The position numbers and the translations under genes are program-made. A DNA stretch of 64,000 nucleotides from Thermotoga neapolitana DSM 4359. GTDB taxonomy: Bacteria; Thermotogota; Thermotogae; Thermotogales; Thermotogaceae. Each line of letters starts with the position of its first letter. Position 1 is the first letter of the stretch. Location of the stretch: assembly GCF_000018945.1 (NCBI RefSeq), contig NC_011978.1, positions 1,396,729-1,460,728 of the forward strand, read 5' to 3'. The notes beneath the pieces were generated by a model, which searched no databases, was not told the origin of the DNA, and saw only the letters and a list, made by a program, of their open reading frames with translations. Below are positions 43,783 to 52,260 of the stretch, piece after piece.

Positions 43783-45432
43783 TCACATCCTTTCTGGTGC
43801 TGAGATTCCAAGGAGTTTCAGGCCCTTTTTCAGAACGATCTTGGTCGCAAGTGCGAGATTCAACCTGGCGTTCGAAAGCGCTTTGTTTTCAGGGTCAACG
43901 ATCACGTGCTTTGTGTAGAACACGTGGAAAGATTCTGAAAGCATCTGAAGGTAGTTGGTGAGTCTGTTGGGAGCAAACATCTTTGCCACTTCTTTCAAGG
44001 CGCTGCTGAACATACCGAGGTTTCTCATCAGAGTCCTCTCTTCTTCGTTTCCAAGAAGGTCAAGATCCTTTCCCTGTTCGAACTCAACACCTTTTTTCTC
44101 TGCGTTCAGGAAAAGGTTCGATATTCTCGCGTGTGCGTACTGAACGTAGTAGACGGGATTGTCCATGGTCTTCGCTTTGGCAAGGTCGATGTCGAAAACC
44201 ATGTGGTTGTTCGGGTCCACCATGGCGAAGAAGTAACGTGCTGCATCCTTTCCCACTTCGTCCAGAAGTTCGTCCAGGGTGATGAACTCTCCTGCTCTTG
44301 TGGACATGCGGACGGTTTCCCCACCACGCTTCAGTGTGACGAACTGATGGAGAATGACGTTGAAGAAATCATCCGGTATGTCGAGTGCTTTCATCGCTGC
44401 TTTCATTCGCGGGATGTGTCCATGATGGTCACTTCCCCAGATGTCGTAGACCCTCTTAAACCCCCTCCTGTACTTTTTGTAATGATAGGCGATGTCCGTC
44501 ATGAAGTACGTGTAAGTTCCATCGCTTCTCACAAGCACCTTGTCATCTTCTTCTACAAACTTCGATACCCTGAGCCACAGAGCACCGTCTTTTTCGTAAA
44601 CCAGATCTTTTTCCTTCAGTATCCTCAGAACCTCTTCAACGGTGCCATCCTCTATGAGACTCATCTCGGAGTAATAGACATCGAACGACGATCCCATCCT
44701 CTCCAGTGTGTTCTTCATGGAGGAAAGGATTCGATCGAGTGCGGCATTTTTGAAGAACTCTTCCACCTCTTCGTTCCACACATTTTTGTATCTGTCTCCT
44801 ATTTCGCTTGCCAGTTCTTTTGCTATATCCACAAGATACTCACCGCGGTAACCACCCTCCGGTATTTCCATCTTCACTCCGAAAATTTCGTTGTACCTTA
44901 CCCAGAGCGACTGTGCAAGGAGTTTTATCTGTTTTCCTGCATCGTTTATGTACATCTCTCTTGTGACGTCGTAGCCGAGTTCCTTGAAAACCTCCGAAAG
45001 CACATCTCCGATCACGATTTGCCTTCCGTGTCCCACCGTGAAGGGACCCGTGGGATTTGCGCTTCCATATTCGAACTGTATCTTCAATCCCTTTCCCACG
45101 TTCTCTCTTCCGTACTCTTCTCCCTGCTCGAGGATCGTTTTCACGACTTCATGGAGAATTTCGTTCGAGAGAAAGAAGTTTATGAAGCCAGGTCCCATAA
45201 CCTCTATTCTGTCGAACACACTGTCCTCGATGAGCAACCCGGCGATCTCCTGTGCGATCTCCCGTGGATTCTTCTTCAGTTGCTTTGCGAGTTTCATGGC
45301 AACGTTGGTGGAAAGATCACCGAACTCCTTCCTTGGAGGCACCTCGATTTCGAAGTCCACGGTCGTACTGTATTGCTTGGAAACAACCCTTTCGACCCTT
45401 TCACTGACCATGTTCACCAGCACATTCTGCAC
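43783..45432 (-). CDS. argS: Arginyl-tRNA synthetase
   Basis: The 549-residue class I synthetase has an N-terminal Add-1 domain ([17 protein letters not shown] type), the HIGH-like [15 protein letters not shown] (about residue 107), [17 protein letters not shown], and [14 protein letters not shown] in place of KMSKS. A DALR anticodon-binding C-terminal domain ends in [12 protein letters not shown]. Standard length. It is 18 bases downstream of a degenerate nitrilase-like gene. Confidence 0.97.
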   Translation of the reverse strand: MQNVLVNMVSERVERVVSKQYSTTVDFEIEVPPRKEFGDLSTNVAMKLAKQLKKNPREIAQEIAGLLIEDSVFDRIEVMGPGFINFFLSNEILHEVVKTILEQGEEYGRENVGKGLKIQFEYGSANPTGPFTVGHGRQIVIGDVLSEVFKELGYDVTREMYINDAGKQIKLLAQSLWVRYNEIFGVKMEIPEGGYRGEYLVDIAKELASEIGDRYKNVWNEEVEEFFKNAALDRILSSMKNTLERMGSSFDVYYSEMSLIEDGTVEEVLRILKEKDLVYEKDGALWLRVSKFVEEDDKVLVRSDGTYTYFMTDIAYHYKKYRRGFKRVYDIWGSDHHGHIPRMKAAMKALDIPDDFFNVILHQFVTLKRGGETVRMSTRAGEFITLDELLDEVGKDAARYFFAMVDPNNHMVFDIDLAKAKTMDNPVYYVQYAHARISNLFLNAEKKGVEFEQGKDLDLLGNEEERTLMRNLGMFSSALKEVAKMFAPNRLTNYLQMLSESFHVFYTKHVIVDPENKALSNARLNLALATKIVLKKGLKLLGISAPERM

Positions 45433-45450
45433 CTCCGCGTCTGCAGTATC

Positions 45451-46281
45451 TCATCCTCTGAAAAGGATGTGTTTTACCGTATCTATCCTGTGCCTTCTTT
45501 CCTTCAGGAGTTCCAGTTCAAGATCGGCTGACATCTTCACACCACCGTCCTGTCTCAGAAAGCCCGTCAGATTCGGCGTGAGGGGAATGGGAGCACTGAT
45601 GTAGCTTTTTCCTTTGTAGGATCTGCCTCGAAAGGTCCCCTTTGGAGAGAGCTTTATTCCAAAGACCTCGAGGCTCTGAGATCTGGCCCACAGACCTCTC
45701 TTCTCATTCCACCAGTCCTTTTCCTCCGTTTCCAGTTCAAAATGTATGAAGGTGAACACATCTTTCTCCACAAGAGGCCTCAAACTCTTTGAAGAAAGTG
45801 TTTCCTCTTTTTTTAGAATCGCCACTCGCCAGTCGTCCAGATCAACAACGAGATGACCAATGTCGGGTGCATGACGTTGCTGGATCTCTCCGTTCTTCAC
45901 CACCAGAACATCCGGGACCGATCTGAAAGTTTCCACACCGGGCGAGATCACAGGAATGTCCAGATTCTTCGATATGTACCGGAGCAGATCCACATAGAAC
46001 GGTTCCAGTTTTTCAAACTTTTCGATCTTGAAGGGCAATACCCCCATCAGTAGATTTCCGGTCAATCTTGGAAACACCAGCAGATCGGCGAAGGGAAGGT
46101 CCTCACGAACGACCTCCATGAGGTTGTCGATGAATTCGTCCGCAGATCTGAAGGTCTGACTCAGAGGAAAAAGCACGCACACAACCCTCTTTACACCTTT
46201 CCTCTTTCGGTGCACCCGTGAGATCTTTCTTTTTGGGATCAGTTTCTTCTTTGCCAGACTCCATAGCAATCCTTCAAACAT
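45451..46281 (-). CDS. Degenerate nitrilase-fold protein 1 (predicted inactive)
   Basis: The 276-residue protein is not a clear member of any family, but its order of motifs follows the carbon-nitrogen hydrolase superfamily. FADLLVFPRLTGN stands where nitrilases have DLvvfPE. DIPVISPGVETF follows, then NGEIQQRHAPDI where the catalytic lysine would be. WRVAILKKEETL stands in place of the gvxICxD strand, and LWARSQSLEVFGIKLSP...GKSYISAP corresponds to the ARAxEN...GxSxI end. All three catalytic residues (Glu, Lys, Cys) appear replaced. An inactive scaffold or regulator is inferred. Its neighbour is a second such gene. Confidence 0.5.
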   Translation of the reverse strand: MFEGLLWSLAKKKLIPKRKISRVHRKRKGVKRVVCVLFPLSQTFRSADEFIDNLMEVVREDLPFADLLVFPRLTGNLLMGVLPFKIEKFEKLEPFYVDLLRYISKNLDIPVISPGVETFRSVPDVLVVKNGEIQQRHAPDIGHLVVDLDDWRVAILKKEETLSSKSLRPLVEKDVFTFIHFELETEEKDWWNEKRGLWARSQSLEVFGIKLSPKGTFRGRSYKGKSYISAPIPLTPNLTGFLRQDGGVKMSADLELELLKERRHRIDTVKHILFRG

Positions 46282-46299
46282 TCTCGGATTCTCCCAAGG

Positions 46300-46791
46300 C
46301 TAATCACTTCCAAACTCAAGAAAAACAGGAGCTATCCCTTCCGCCACGACACCGGTTTTGTTTTTTGTTTTCTCCAGAGGAAAGTAGACGTTGTTGTAGA
46401 CCCTTCCCTGGAAGTTCAAGAGCGAGATGGAAATGAGTTCCGTTTCCTGCGTGTGCGCCCAGAATTTTGCTTTTATAAAGTTGAAATCTGCGAAATTGTG
46501 AGCCTCACTGAAACCAATGACGAGTTTTGCACCGTTTTCTTTCGCTATATAGAACGCTTCCGGATAGAGGGCGAGTTCCCCGCCCACCACAAGTGTCCTC
46601 ACACCGATGTCCACGATTCCAAATTCGTAACCTTTCTTCCACTCTCTCCCGTTTCTTCCCACGATGAAGAACTTCTCAGTGCCCACAACGGAAAACGTGG
46701 CGTTGTCCGGTATCACGTCCAGCCACGACACGAAAAGATCTACAGATTCGAATTCCTCCAGAGACACCGGTGAACCCACCAGGATTTTCAA
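46300..46791 (-). CDS. Degenerate nitrilase-fold protein 2 (short)
   Basis: At 163 residues it is about half a nitrilase. GYEFGIVDIGVRTLVVGGELALYPEAFYIAKENGAKLVIGFSEA parallels the nitrilase segment carrying the catalytic cysteine (vGvlICyDxrfPE...GAdlI), with glycine at the cysteine position. FIKAKFWAHTQETELISISLLN then parallels ARAxENxxyvvxxN. It may pair with the gene 18 bases downstream. Alternatively it is simply an unrecognised alpha/beta protein. No signal peptide. Confidence 0.45.
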   Translation of the reverse strand: MKILVGSPVSLEEFESVDLFVSWLDVIPDNATFSVVGTEKFFIVGRNGREWKKGYEFGIVDIGVRTLVVGGELALYPEAFYIAKENGAKLVIGFSEAHNFADFNFIKAKFWAHTQETELISISLLNFQGRVYNNVYFPLEKTKNKTGVVAEGIAPVFLEFGSD

Positions 46792-46819
46792 TTCGATCCA
46801 CCCAATTTCAAGTATAGCA

Positions 46820-48082
46820 TCATTCTTTTGAAGCCTTTTCGAAGATGTATTCGATGGCGAATTCTTTGTCTATCTCCACCTGATCTCCCGTTTCAAGGTT
46901 CCGGAGTACAACCACACCTTTCTCCAACTCTTCATCTCCAACTATGACCACGTACTTTGCGCCGAGTCGGTCTGCGTGCTTCAACTGTCCTGATAGGTTC
47001 CTGTTCATGATATCCACATCCACGTTCAACCCTTTCTTTCTCAACTCCATGGCGAGTTTCATACCTTCTTTGAAGGCATCCTCACCTATGGTTGCAACGT
47101 AGATATAGTGAACGTTTTTCCTGGGAACCTCTATTCCTTCCGCCTTCAGGGCGAGAACAATTCTCTCTATTCCTCCGGCAAAACCCAGCGCAGGAACGGT
47201 GCCACCGCCGAGATCGGAGAACAATCCATCGTACCTACCACCGCCAGCTATAGCGTTCTGTGCGCCGAGCCCCTCGTGTCTCACTTCAAAAACAGTTCTT
47301 GTGTAGTAGTCCAGCCCTCTCACGAGCGTGTGATCTTCCACGTACTTTATTTCGAATTCGTTCAGATAGTCTTTCAGTTTTTCGTAATGTTCCCTGCACG
47401 GTTCGCAGAGGTAGTCGGTACTCTTCGGTGCGTTCAGAGCAAGTTCATGATCTATTTTGCAATCGAGCAACCTCAAGATGTTTGTCTCGTAGCGCCTTTT
47501 GCAATCGTCGCAGAGATCGTTCAGATGCTTTCCGTAGTATTCTCTCAGGGCTTCACGGTAATTTTTCCTGCACTCCGGACACCCTATGGAGTTCAGATGA
47601 ATGGTGTACTTTGTGAGACCGAGCCTCTTCAGAAAGTTGTCGACCGCCAGGATCGTTTCGAGGTCTGCTCCGGGAGACTCAGATCCGAAGATCTCAAACC
47701 CCACCTGGTGGAACTGCCTCAACCTGCCGGATTGAGGTTTCTCGTAACGAAACATCGGACCTATGTAGTAGTACCTCTGCTGGAAACCCCTGTTCACGAA
47801 AGAGTTCTCGAGAAAAGCCCTCACGATGGGAGCTGTTCCTTCCGGCCTCAGTGTGATGCTTCTGCCACCCTTGTCTTCAAAGGTGTACATTTCTTTTTGA
47901 ACGATGTCCGACTCTTCTCCAACGCTTCTCACGAAGAGCTCCGTCTGCTCAAAAATAGGAGTTCTGATTTCCTCCATCCCGAAACTTTCACAGACTTCTC
48001 TGAAGGTCTCCTCCACGAACCTCCAGTACCATATCTCCTCCCCGAAGACATCGTTTGTTCCTTTTATTCTCCTGTATTTCAA
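46820..48082 (-). CDS. hisS: Histidyl-tRNA synthetase
   Basis: The 420-residue class II synthetase has motif 2 RYYYIGPMFRYEKPQSGRLRQFHQVGFE (residues ~100-127), the histidine-specific LVRGLDYYTRTVFE and GGGRYDGL, and a C-terminal anticodon domain (VDVDIMNRNLSGQLKHADRLGAKYVVIVG). An unusual cysteine-rich insert (CPECRKNYREALREYY...CDDCKRRYETNILRLLDCK...CEPCREHYEKL) lies at about 165-235, a likely zinc-binding insertion as seen in some bacterial HisRS. It overlaps trkH by 4 bases. Confidence 0.97.
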   Translation of the reverse strand: MKYRRIKGTNDVFGEEIWYWRFVEETFREVCESFGMEEIRTPIFEQTELFVRSVGEESDIVQKEMYTFEDKGGRSITLRPEGTAPIVRAFLENSFVNRGFQQRYYYIGPMFRYEKPQSGRLRQFHQVGFEIFGSESPGADLETILAVDNFLKRLGLTKYTIHLNSIGCPECRKNYREALREYYGKHLNDLCDDCKRRYETNILRLLDCKIDHELALNAPKSTDYLCEPCREHYEKLKDYLNEFEIKYVEDHTLVRGLDYYTRTVFEVRHEGLGAQNAIAGGGRYDGLFSDLGGGTVPALGFAGGIERIVLALKAEGIEVPRKNVHYIYVATIGEDAFKEGMKLAMELRKKGLNVDVDIMNRNLSGQLKHADRLGAKYVVIVGDEELEKGVVVLRNLETGDQVEIDKEFAIEYIFEKASKE

Positions 48083-49578
48083 CTGTTCTCACCTCCACTC
48101 TCCTCAAAGAGGATCTTCACATCCCTTATGATCCTTGCTATCGCGTAGAAGACCACCAGAAATTCCAGCCTGCCAAGGAACATTCCCACGGTCATGGTCC
48201 AGAGTACGCCTCTGGGAAGATCAGGTCCTGTGAGTCCCACCGAAAGTCCTACTCCGTTCATGGCAGAAGAAAACTCGAACATGGAAACAAGAGGACTGTA
48301 CCCATAACTCATGAGAATCAGGGTACCGATCAGGTAGGTCAGGGCGTAAATCCCGAAGAAAACGAACATGTCTTTGATGATACCGTTGTCGATCGTTCTT
48401 CGAGATTCCCCTTTCCAGACGATGATCTTTTCCACCCGTCTCCTTGGGCCGATGAAGCCCCGTATCGACTGGTATATCATCTTCAGCATCACGAACACCC
48501 TGAACTGTTTCAATCCACCCGCTGTCGAATCCATCATACCTCCGAGCATCATAATGACCGTGAGCAGAAAGACCCCAATGGGAAACAGACCCACCCACGG
48601 TGAAAGGTCGGCGTTCGAAAACCCGGTACCCGTTATGGCAGACACCACCTGAAACACAACGTATCTCAGTGCTTTTTCTTGAAACACCTTCTTTGCCTGG
48701 GGAAGCAGAAACAATGATGTGATGACAACGGTGGAACCCATGAGCCAGGGTTCACCGTTTTTCAAAAAGGCCTTGAGGTTTCCCTTCCAGAGGGTATAGT
48801 GTATTCCAAAGCCCGTTCCTCCGAGGATCATCAGAACGATCGTTATAACCTCTATCGGTACACTGTTGTAGTAGCCTATGCTGGTGTTTCTCACAGAAAA
48901 TCCCCCCGTTGCGAGGGCGGTTAGTGAGTGATTGAAGGCGTCGAACCATGGCATGCCTGCGAGATGGAGTGCCAGCATACCGGCCGCAGCGTAAGTCACG
49001 TATATGACCATTATCACCTTGGTGGACTGTGTCACGTTGGGAAGAATGTTGTCAACTCTACCCTCTGAACCGTAGAGGGAAGCCCCCAGAGGACCTATGA
49101 GGGTGGCGAGCATGATGACCGCAAATCCTGCCCCTCCGATGAATTGCATGATGCTTCTCCAGGCAAGGAAAATGTGCGGAAGACTTTCAACATCAGGGAA
49201 CATGGTGAGTCCGGTTGTCGTCCAGCCGCTCGTTGCCTCAAAAACCGCCTGATGAAAGTCCAGAAAACCCGCCACAACAAAGGGTATCGCTGAGAGAATC
49301 ACCGCAACCACCCACGTCGTGACGACGATGACGGCCCCTTCCTGGTATCCCACCACGTGCGTTTCTTTCAGCCTGGAGACCTTTTTGAGAAGTATTCCCA
49401 GGATAAAAGAAACGACAGAAGGTACAAGAAACGAGGTTATGTAATACCATTCGTCTGGATAGAAGAACACGAAAATCACCGGTGAAAGCAAAATAATCGG
49501 AAACCACACAAGGAGCTGGCCCACGTACCAGAAAATCACCTTCAACCTGTGCTTCGTGCTCGTCAGGATGTCTTCCAA
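48079..49578 (-). CDS. trkH: Potassium uptake protein TrkH
   Basis: The 499-residue membrane protein of the Trk/Ktr superfamily has four pseudo-repeats, each with a filter-like loop, for example SGWTTTGLTMFPDVE, ALATGGFSVRNTSIGYYNS, SAITGTGFSNADLSPW and SAMNGVGLSVGLTGP. It conducts K+ (with H+ or Na+) and is gated by the TrkA ring proteins encoded directly upstream in the same operon. Confidence 0.95.
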   Translation of the reverse strand: MEDILTSTKHRLKVIFWYVGQLLVWFPIILLSPVIFVFFYPDEWYYITSFLVPSVVSFILGILLKKVSRLKETHVVGYQEGAVIVVTTWVVAVILSAIPFVVAGFLDFHQAVFEATSGWTTTGLTMFPDVESLPHIFLAWRSIMQFIGGAGFAVIMLATLIGPLGASLYGSEGRVDNILPNVTQSTKVIMVIYVTYAAAGMLALHLAGMPWFDAFNHSLTALATGGFSVRNTSIGYYNSVPIEVITIVLMILGGTGFGIHYTLWKGNLKAFLKNGEPWLMGSTVVITSLFLLPQAKKVFQEKALRYVVFQVVSAITGTGFSNADLSPWVGLFPIGVFLLTVIMMLGGMMDSTAGGLKQFRVFVMLKMIYQSIRGFIGPRRRVEKIIVWKGESRRTIDNGIIKDMFVFFGIYALTYLIGTLILMSYGYSPLVSMFEFSSAMNGVGLSVGLTGPDLPRGVLWTMTVGMFLGRLEFLVVFYAIARIIRDVKILFEESGGENS

Positions 49579-49584
49579 CTTCGG

Positions 49585-50241
49585 TCACCTTCCAAGCAGA
49601 ACTTCTTCCACTTTTTCTTTGGTTTCTCTGTTCGTTATCACGTACAGTTTATCACCGGGAAGGATCTCCGTATCTCCTCTGGGAACAACAAGAACTCCCC
49701 CTCGAACGATGGCCGCCACAATGCTGCCCCTGGGCAGATTCAGGTCTTTCAACTTCTTACCAGCGACCGGGTTTTCCTCATCCACGGTCACGTTCAGAAA
49801 CTCAATTCCCTGCTCCAGTGGAACAATGCTGGAAAACTCTTCGGGAAAGATCAAGGCCTCCACCGTGTTCGTTATCAACGTGGTGAGGTTCAAAACGGTT
49901 GTAATGCCCATTCTTTTGAAAATCTCTATGTTTCCGGGATCGTTCACCAGACTCACCACACGCCTTACACCGAACTCTTTCATCGCCAGCTGGGCTATGA
50001 AGAGGTTCACCTCATCCCTGGGAGTGAGGATCACCACCACATCGTTTTTCGAAGGTTCTGCGTCTCTGAGCACCTCTTTTTGACTTCCATCTCCGTGTAT
50101 CACCGTTGCCTTCAACTTCTTGGCGAACTCTTCGCAGAGTTCTCTGTCCTTGTTTATCAACACCACACCGTACCTTCGGGATGTCATGGAACGCGCCAGA
50201 TAGTACGCTGTCGTTTCTCCTCCTATTATGATCACCTTCAA
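49585..50241 (-). CDS. trkA: TrkA K+ channel regulatory subunit with RCK-N and RCK-C domains
   Basis: The 218-residue protein has an N-terminal Rossmann/NAD-binding domain (KVIIIGGETTAYYLARSM, residues 1-140). A TrkA-C domain follows (~145-215, LNVTVDEENPVAGKKLKDLNLPRGSIVAAIVR...GDTEILPGDKLYVITN). In T. maritima the equivalent pair (TM1088A:TM1088B) is known to form a two-subunit octameric gating ring; this is the longer subunit. The glycine motif GGETTA departs from the classic GxGxxG, so nucleotide binding may reside in the partner. Confidence 0.93.
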   Translation of the reverse strand: MKVIIIGGETTAYYLARSMTSRRYGVVLINKDRELCEEFAKKLKATVIHGDGSQKEVLRDAEPSKNDVVVILTPRDEVNLFIAQLAMKEFGVRRVVSLVNDPGNIEIFKRMGITTVLNLTTLITNTVEALIFPEEFSSIVPLEQGIEFLNVTVDEENPVAGKKLKDLNLPRGSIVAAIVRGGVLVVPRGDTEILPGDKLYVITNRETKEKVEEVLLGR

Positions 50242-50666
50242 TCCTGGTCACTCCCCACAACGTATCCTTTCACTTTCTCCATCATCAGAATGGCAGGGCA
50301 TATCGTGTCTATTCCGTGCTCCTCGAAGATCCTTATCTTCTCGGGATCGTAAACTCTTGCGATCACCTTCTTAACTCCGAACATGTGACGGGCGTTCATG
50401 GCAATGAAAAAGTTCGTGCTGTCGTCGTTTGTGAAGGCAAAAACCATATCCGCTTTTTCCATACCGCTCTCTTTGAGGGTTTCGTACTCCGCAGCGTCCC
50501 CAACTACAGTGAATCCTGAAAATTCAGAATTGAGCCTGTGGAAGGCATATTCGTTCCTGTCCACGACCACCACACTGTGTCCCAGCGATGAAGCAAGATT
50601 TGCTATCGATGCACCGAGTCTTCCACATCCAAAGACTACAATGTATTTACTCTTTCCCCTGGTCAT
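50238..50666 (-). CDS. TrkA-N (RCK-N only) K+ channel subunit
   Basis: This protein has about 142 residues from ATG 50666, which follows GGAGGAG. It is a single Rossmann domain with an intact dinucleotide motif VFGCGRLGASIANLASSLG and VVVDRNEY, AFTNDDSTNF and VIARVYDPEKIRIFEEHGIDTICP. It lacks the RCK-C half. It corresponds to the short subunit of the two-subunit ring known from T. maritima and overlaps the longer subunit gene by 4 bases. Confidence 0.92.
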   Translation of the reverse strand: MTRGKSKYIVVFGCGRLGASIANLASSLGHSVVVVDRNEYAFHRLNSEFSGFTVVGDAAEYETLKESGMEKADMVFAFTNDDSTNFFIAMNARHMFGVKKVIARVYDPEKIRIFEEHGIDTICPAILMMEKVKGYVVGSDQD

Positions 50667-50681
50667 GCCTGACTCCTCCAA

Positions 50682-51350
50682 TCAATATCTGTACCTGCGA
50701 TATTTTCTCATCCTTAAAATATACCCCCACAGCATCCCGTAGACAAATCCTCCTATGTGTGCCCACCAGGCTACGCCGTAAGATCCGACAAGACTGTTCA
50801 TCACCTGTATGAAGAACCAGATCATGAGGTAGTAGAAGGCTGGAATCTCAACCAGCGTCAGGAAGAAGAAAAAGGGAAAGAGTGTCACAATCCGTGAGTA
50901 CGGAAAAAGAACGAAATACGCTCCCATGACTCCCGAAACAGCACCGGAAGCTCCGACCATGGGTGTTGTTGAATGAAGGGTGAACACAAACTGGTTGAGG
51001 GCTGCAAACACACCGGCAGACAGATAGAAGAACAGGTATCCTACATGTCCCATCTCATCTTCCGTGTTGTCACCGAAGATCCAGAGAAACCACATGTTTC
51101 CAAGGATGTGCCAGAACCCACCGTGAAGGAACATGTGGCTTATGAATGGAAAAAGTGAAAACCCCAGAGCCTCCCGCACCCGTTCCACAGTGTACCGGGC
51201 GGGAACGAGTCCGTATCTGTACATGAAAACGAGGAGTTCTCTGTCGTTCAAAATGAGTTCATAGATAAAAACGATGACGTTCACCACGATCAATGCGATC
51301 GTAATGTAAGGCCTTTTTCTGCTTGGAAGAACATCGTAGAGGGGAAACAT
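50682..51350 (-). CDS. Rhomboid-family intramembrane serine protease
   Basis: The 222-residue protein has six membrane helices. The active site is visible: the serine S136 in MVGASGAVSG and the histidine H198 in WWAHIGGFVYG, plus HILGNMWFLWIFG with the oxyanion-region histidine and asparagine. Rhomboids cleave membrane proteins within the bilayer. It lies between the TrkA genes and a DUF4438 gene in the same string (gaps of 15 and 4 bases). Substrate unknown. Confidence 0.94.
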   Translation of the reverse strand: MFPLYDVLPSRKRPYITIALIVVNVIVFIYELILNDRELLVFMYRYGLVPARYTVERVREALGFSLFPFISHMFLHGGFWHILGNMWFLWIFGDNTEDEMGHVGYLFFYLSAGVFAALNQFVFTLHSTTPMVGASGAVSGVMGAYFVLFPYSRIVTLFPFFFFLTLVEIPAFYYLMIWFFIQVMNSLVGSYGVAWWAHIGGFVYGMLWGYILRMRKYRRYRY

Positions 51351-51354
51351 TCTA

Positions 51355-52200
51355 TCACCTCAAATAGTCAGATATGTTCGATCTTTCCACAACCTCAGGA
51401 ACCAGTACCGATTCCTCCCCCGTCATGATCACGACCACACCGGGACCGTGCCCTGCCGAAACACACGCAGAATGTACCACGATACCTATTGAAATCATAC
51501 CCTTTCTGTACTTTCCAACTCCGTAGGAGTTGTCGTGATCCATTATCGCCACGATATCACCGAGCCTGAGATCTTCCACTCCCACCTCACGGGGATCCAG
51601 AGCCATTATATCGTAATCTGTTGAGGCACTGCTTGATGCACCGATTCCGGAACCCATCAAATGGGCGGGAACTTTCGCCACAACTGGAACATGAAGCTTT
51701 CCATCCTTTTCAACGATTCCGATCTTCTCAAAGAGATCTGGATCGATGTTCATCACTTTCACATCGGGATGATCCAGAAGTTTCATTCCCTGCCCCCACG
51801 CCTTTATCAAAACTTTGTCTCCCACCATGAGTTTTTCCAGAACCTCGTCATCGAAATGAACGATCACGTGGTTCACGCCACCGTGTTTTCCTGTTACCAC
51901 CCCCCTGCTTCCCTTCGCATCCCCGGACATCACGATCACCTCGTTCCCTATACAGGGCAGTGTCATGAAGGGTATTTCTTCTTCTTTCTTTCTTGCCATC
52001 ACGGAAACTCCCGGTTCCACATGATCCCCTTCCCATCCATAGGCGCTGTCTCCCACTCTCACGTTGTAGGTGATCCCCCCAAGGACTGGTATGACCTTCA
52101 CCTTCCCCTCAGTCGTCACACTGTACGGTGACCTCATCCTGGCAGGTGCGATCTCTCCTGCGACCGATATGAGAACCAGTCTGTCTTTGTTCGTCCTCAC
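51355..52200 (-). CDS. DUF4438 family protein
   Basis: This protein has about 281 residues from GTG 52200, which follows GGAGGT by 7 bases; GTG 52209 is too close to that site. The text GEIAPARMRSPYSVTTEGKVKVIPVLGGITYNVRVGDSAYGWEGDHVEPG and HVIVHFDDEVLEKL...SACVSAGHGPGVVVIMTG matches the uncharacterised DUF4438 family, which includes a T. maritima protein of known structure. Function is unknown; the beta-rich text has a plausible metal/ligand pocket but I cannot assign it. It is divergent from metG. Confidence 0.85.
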   Translation of the reverse strand: MRTNKDRLVLISVAGEIAPARMRSPYSVTTEGKVKVIPVLGGITYNVRVGDSAYGWEGDHVEPGVSVMARKKEEEIPFMTLPCIGNEVIVMSGDAKGSRGVVTGKHGGVNHVIVHFDDEVLEKLMVGDKVLIKAWGQGMKLLDHPDVKVMNIDPDLFEKIGIVEKDGKLHVPVVAKVPAHLMGSGIGASSSASTDYDIMALDPREVGVEDLRLGDIVAIMDHDNSYGVGKYRKGMISIGIVVHSACVSAGHGPGVVVIMTGEESVLVPEVVERSNISDYLR

Positions 52201-52260
52201 GAATTTCACCTCCAGAATGTGATATCATTGAATAGAAAAGGCGTGTTAGGAGGTGACATT

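Noticed and set aside
44131-45531. 466-codon open frame on the plus strand
   Set aside because: It is antisense to the clearly conserved argS gene and has no recognisable motifs.
47108-48148. 346-codon open frame antisense to hisS
   Set aside because: Shadow of hisS; no ribosome-binding site and no family match.
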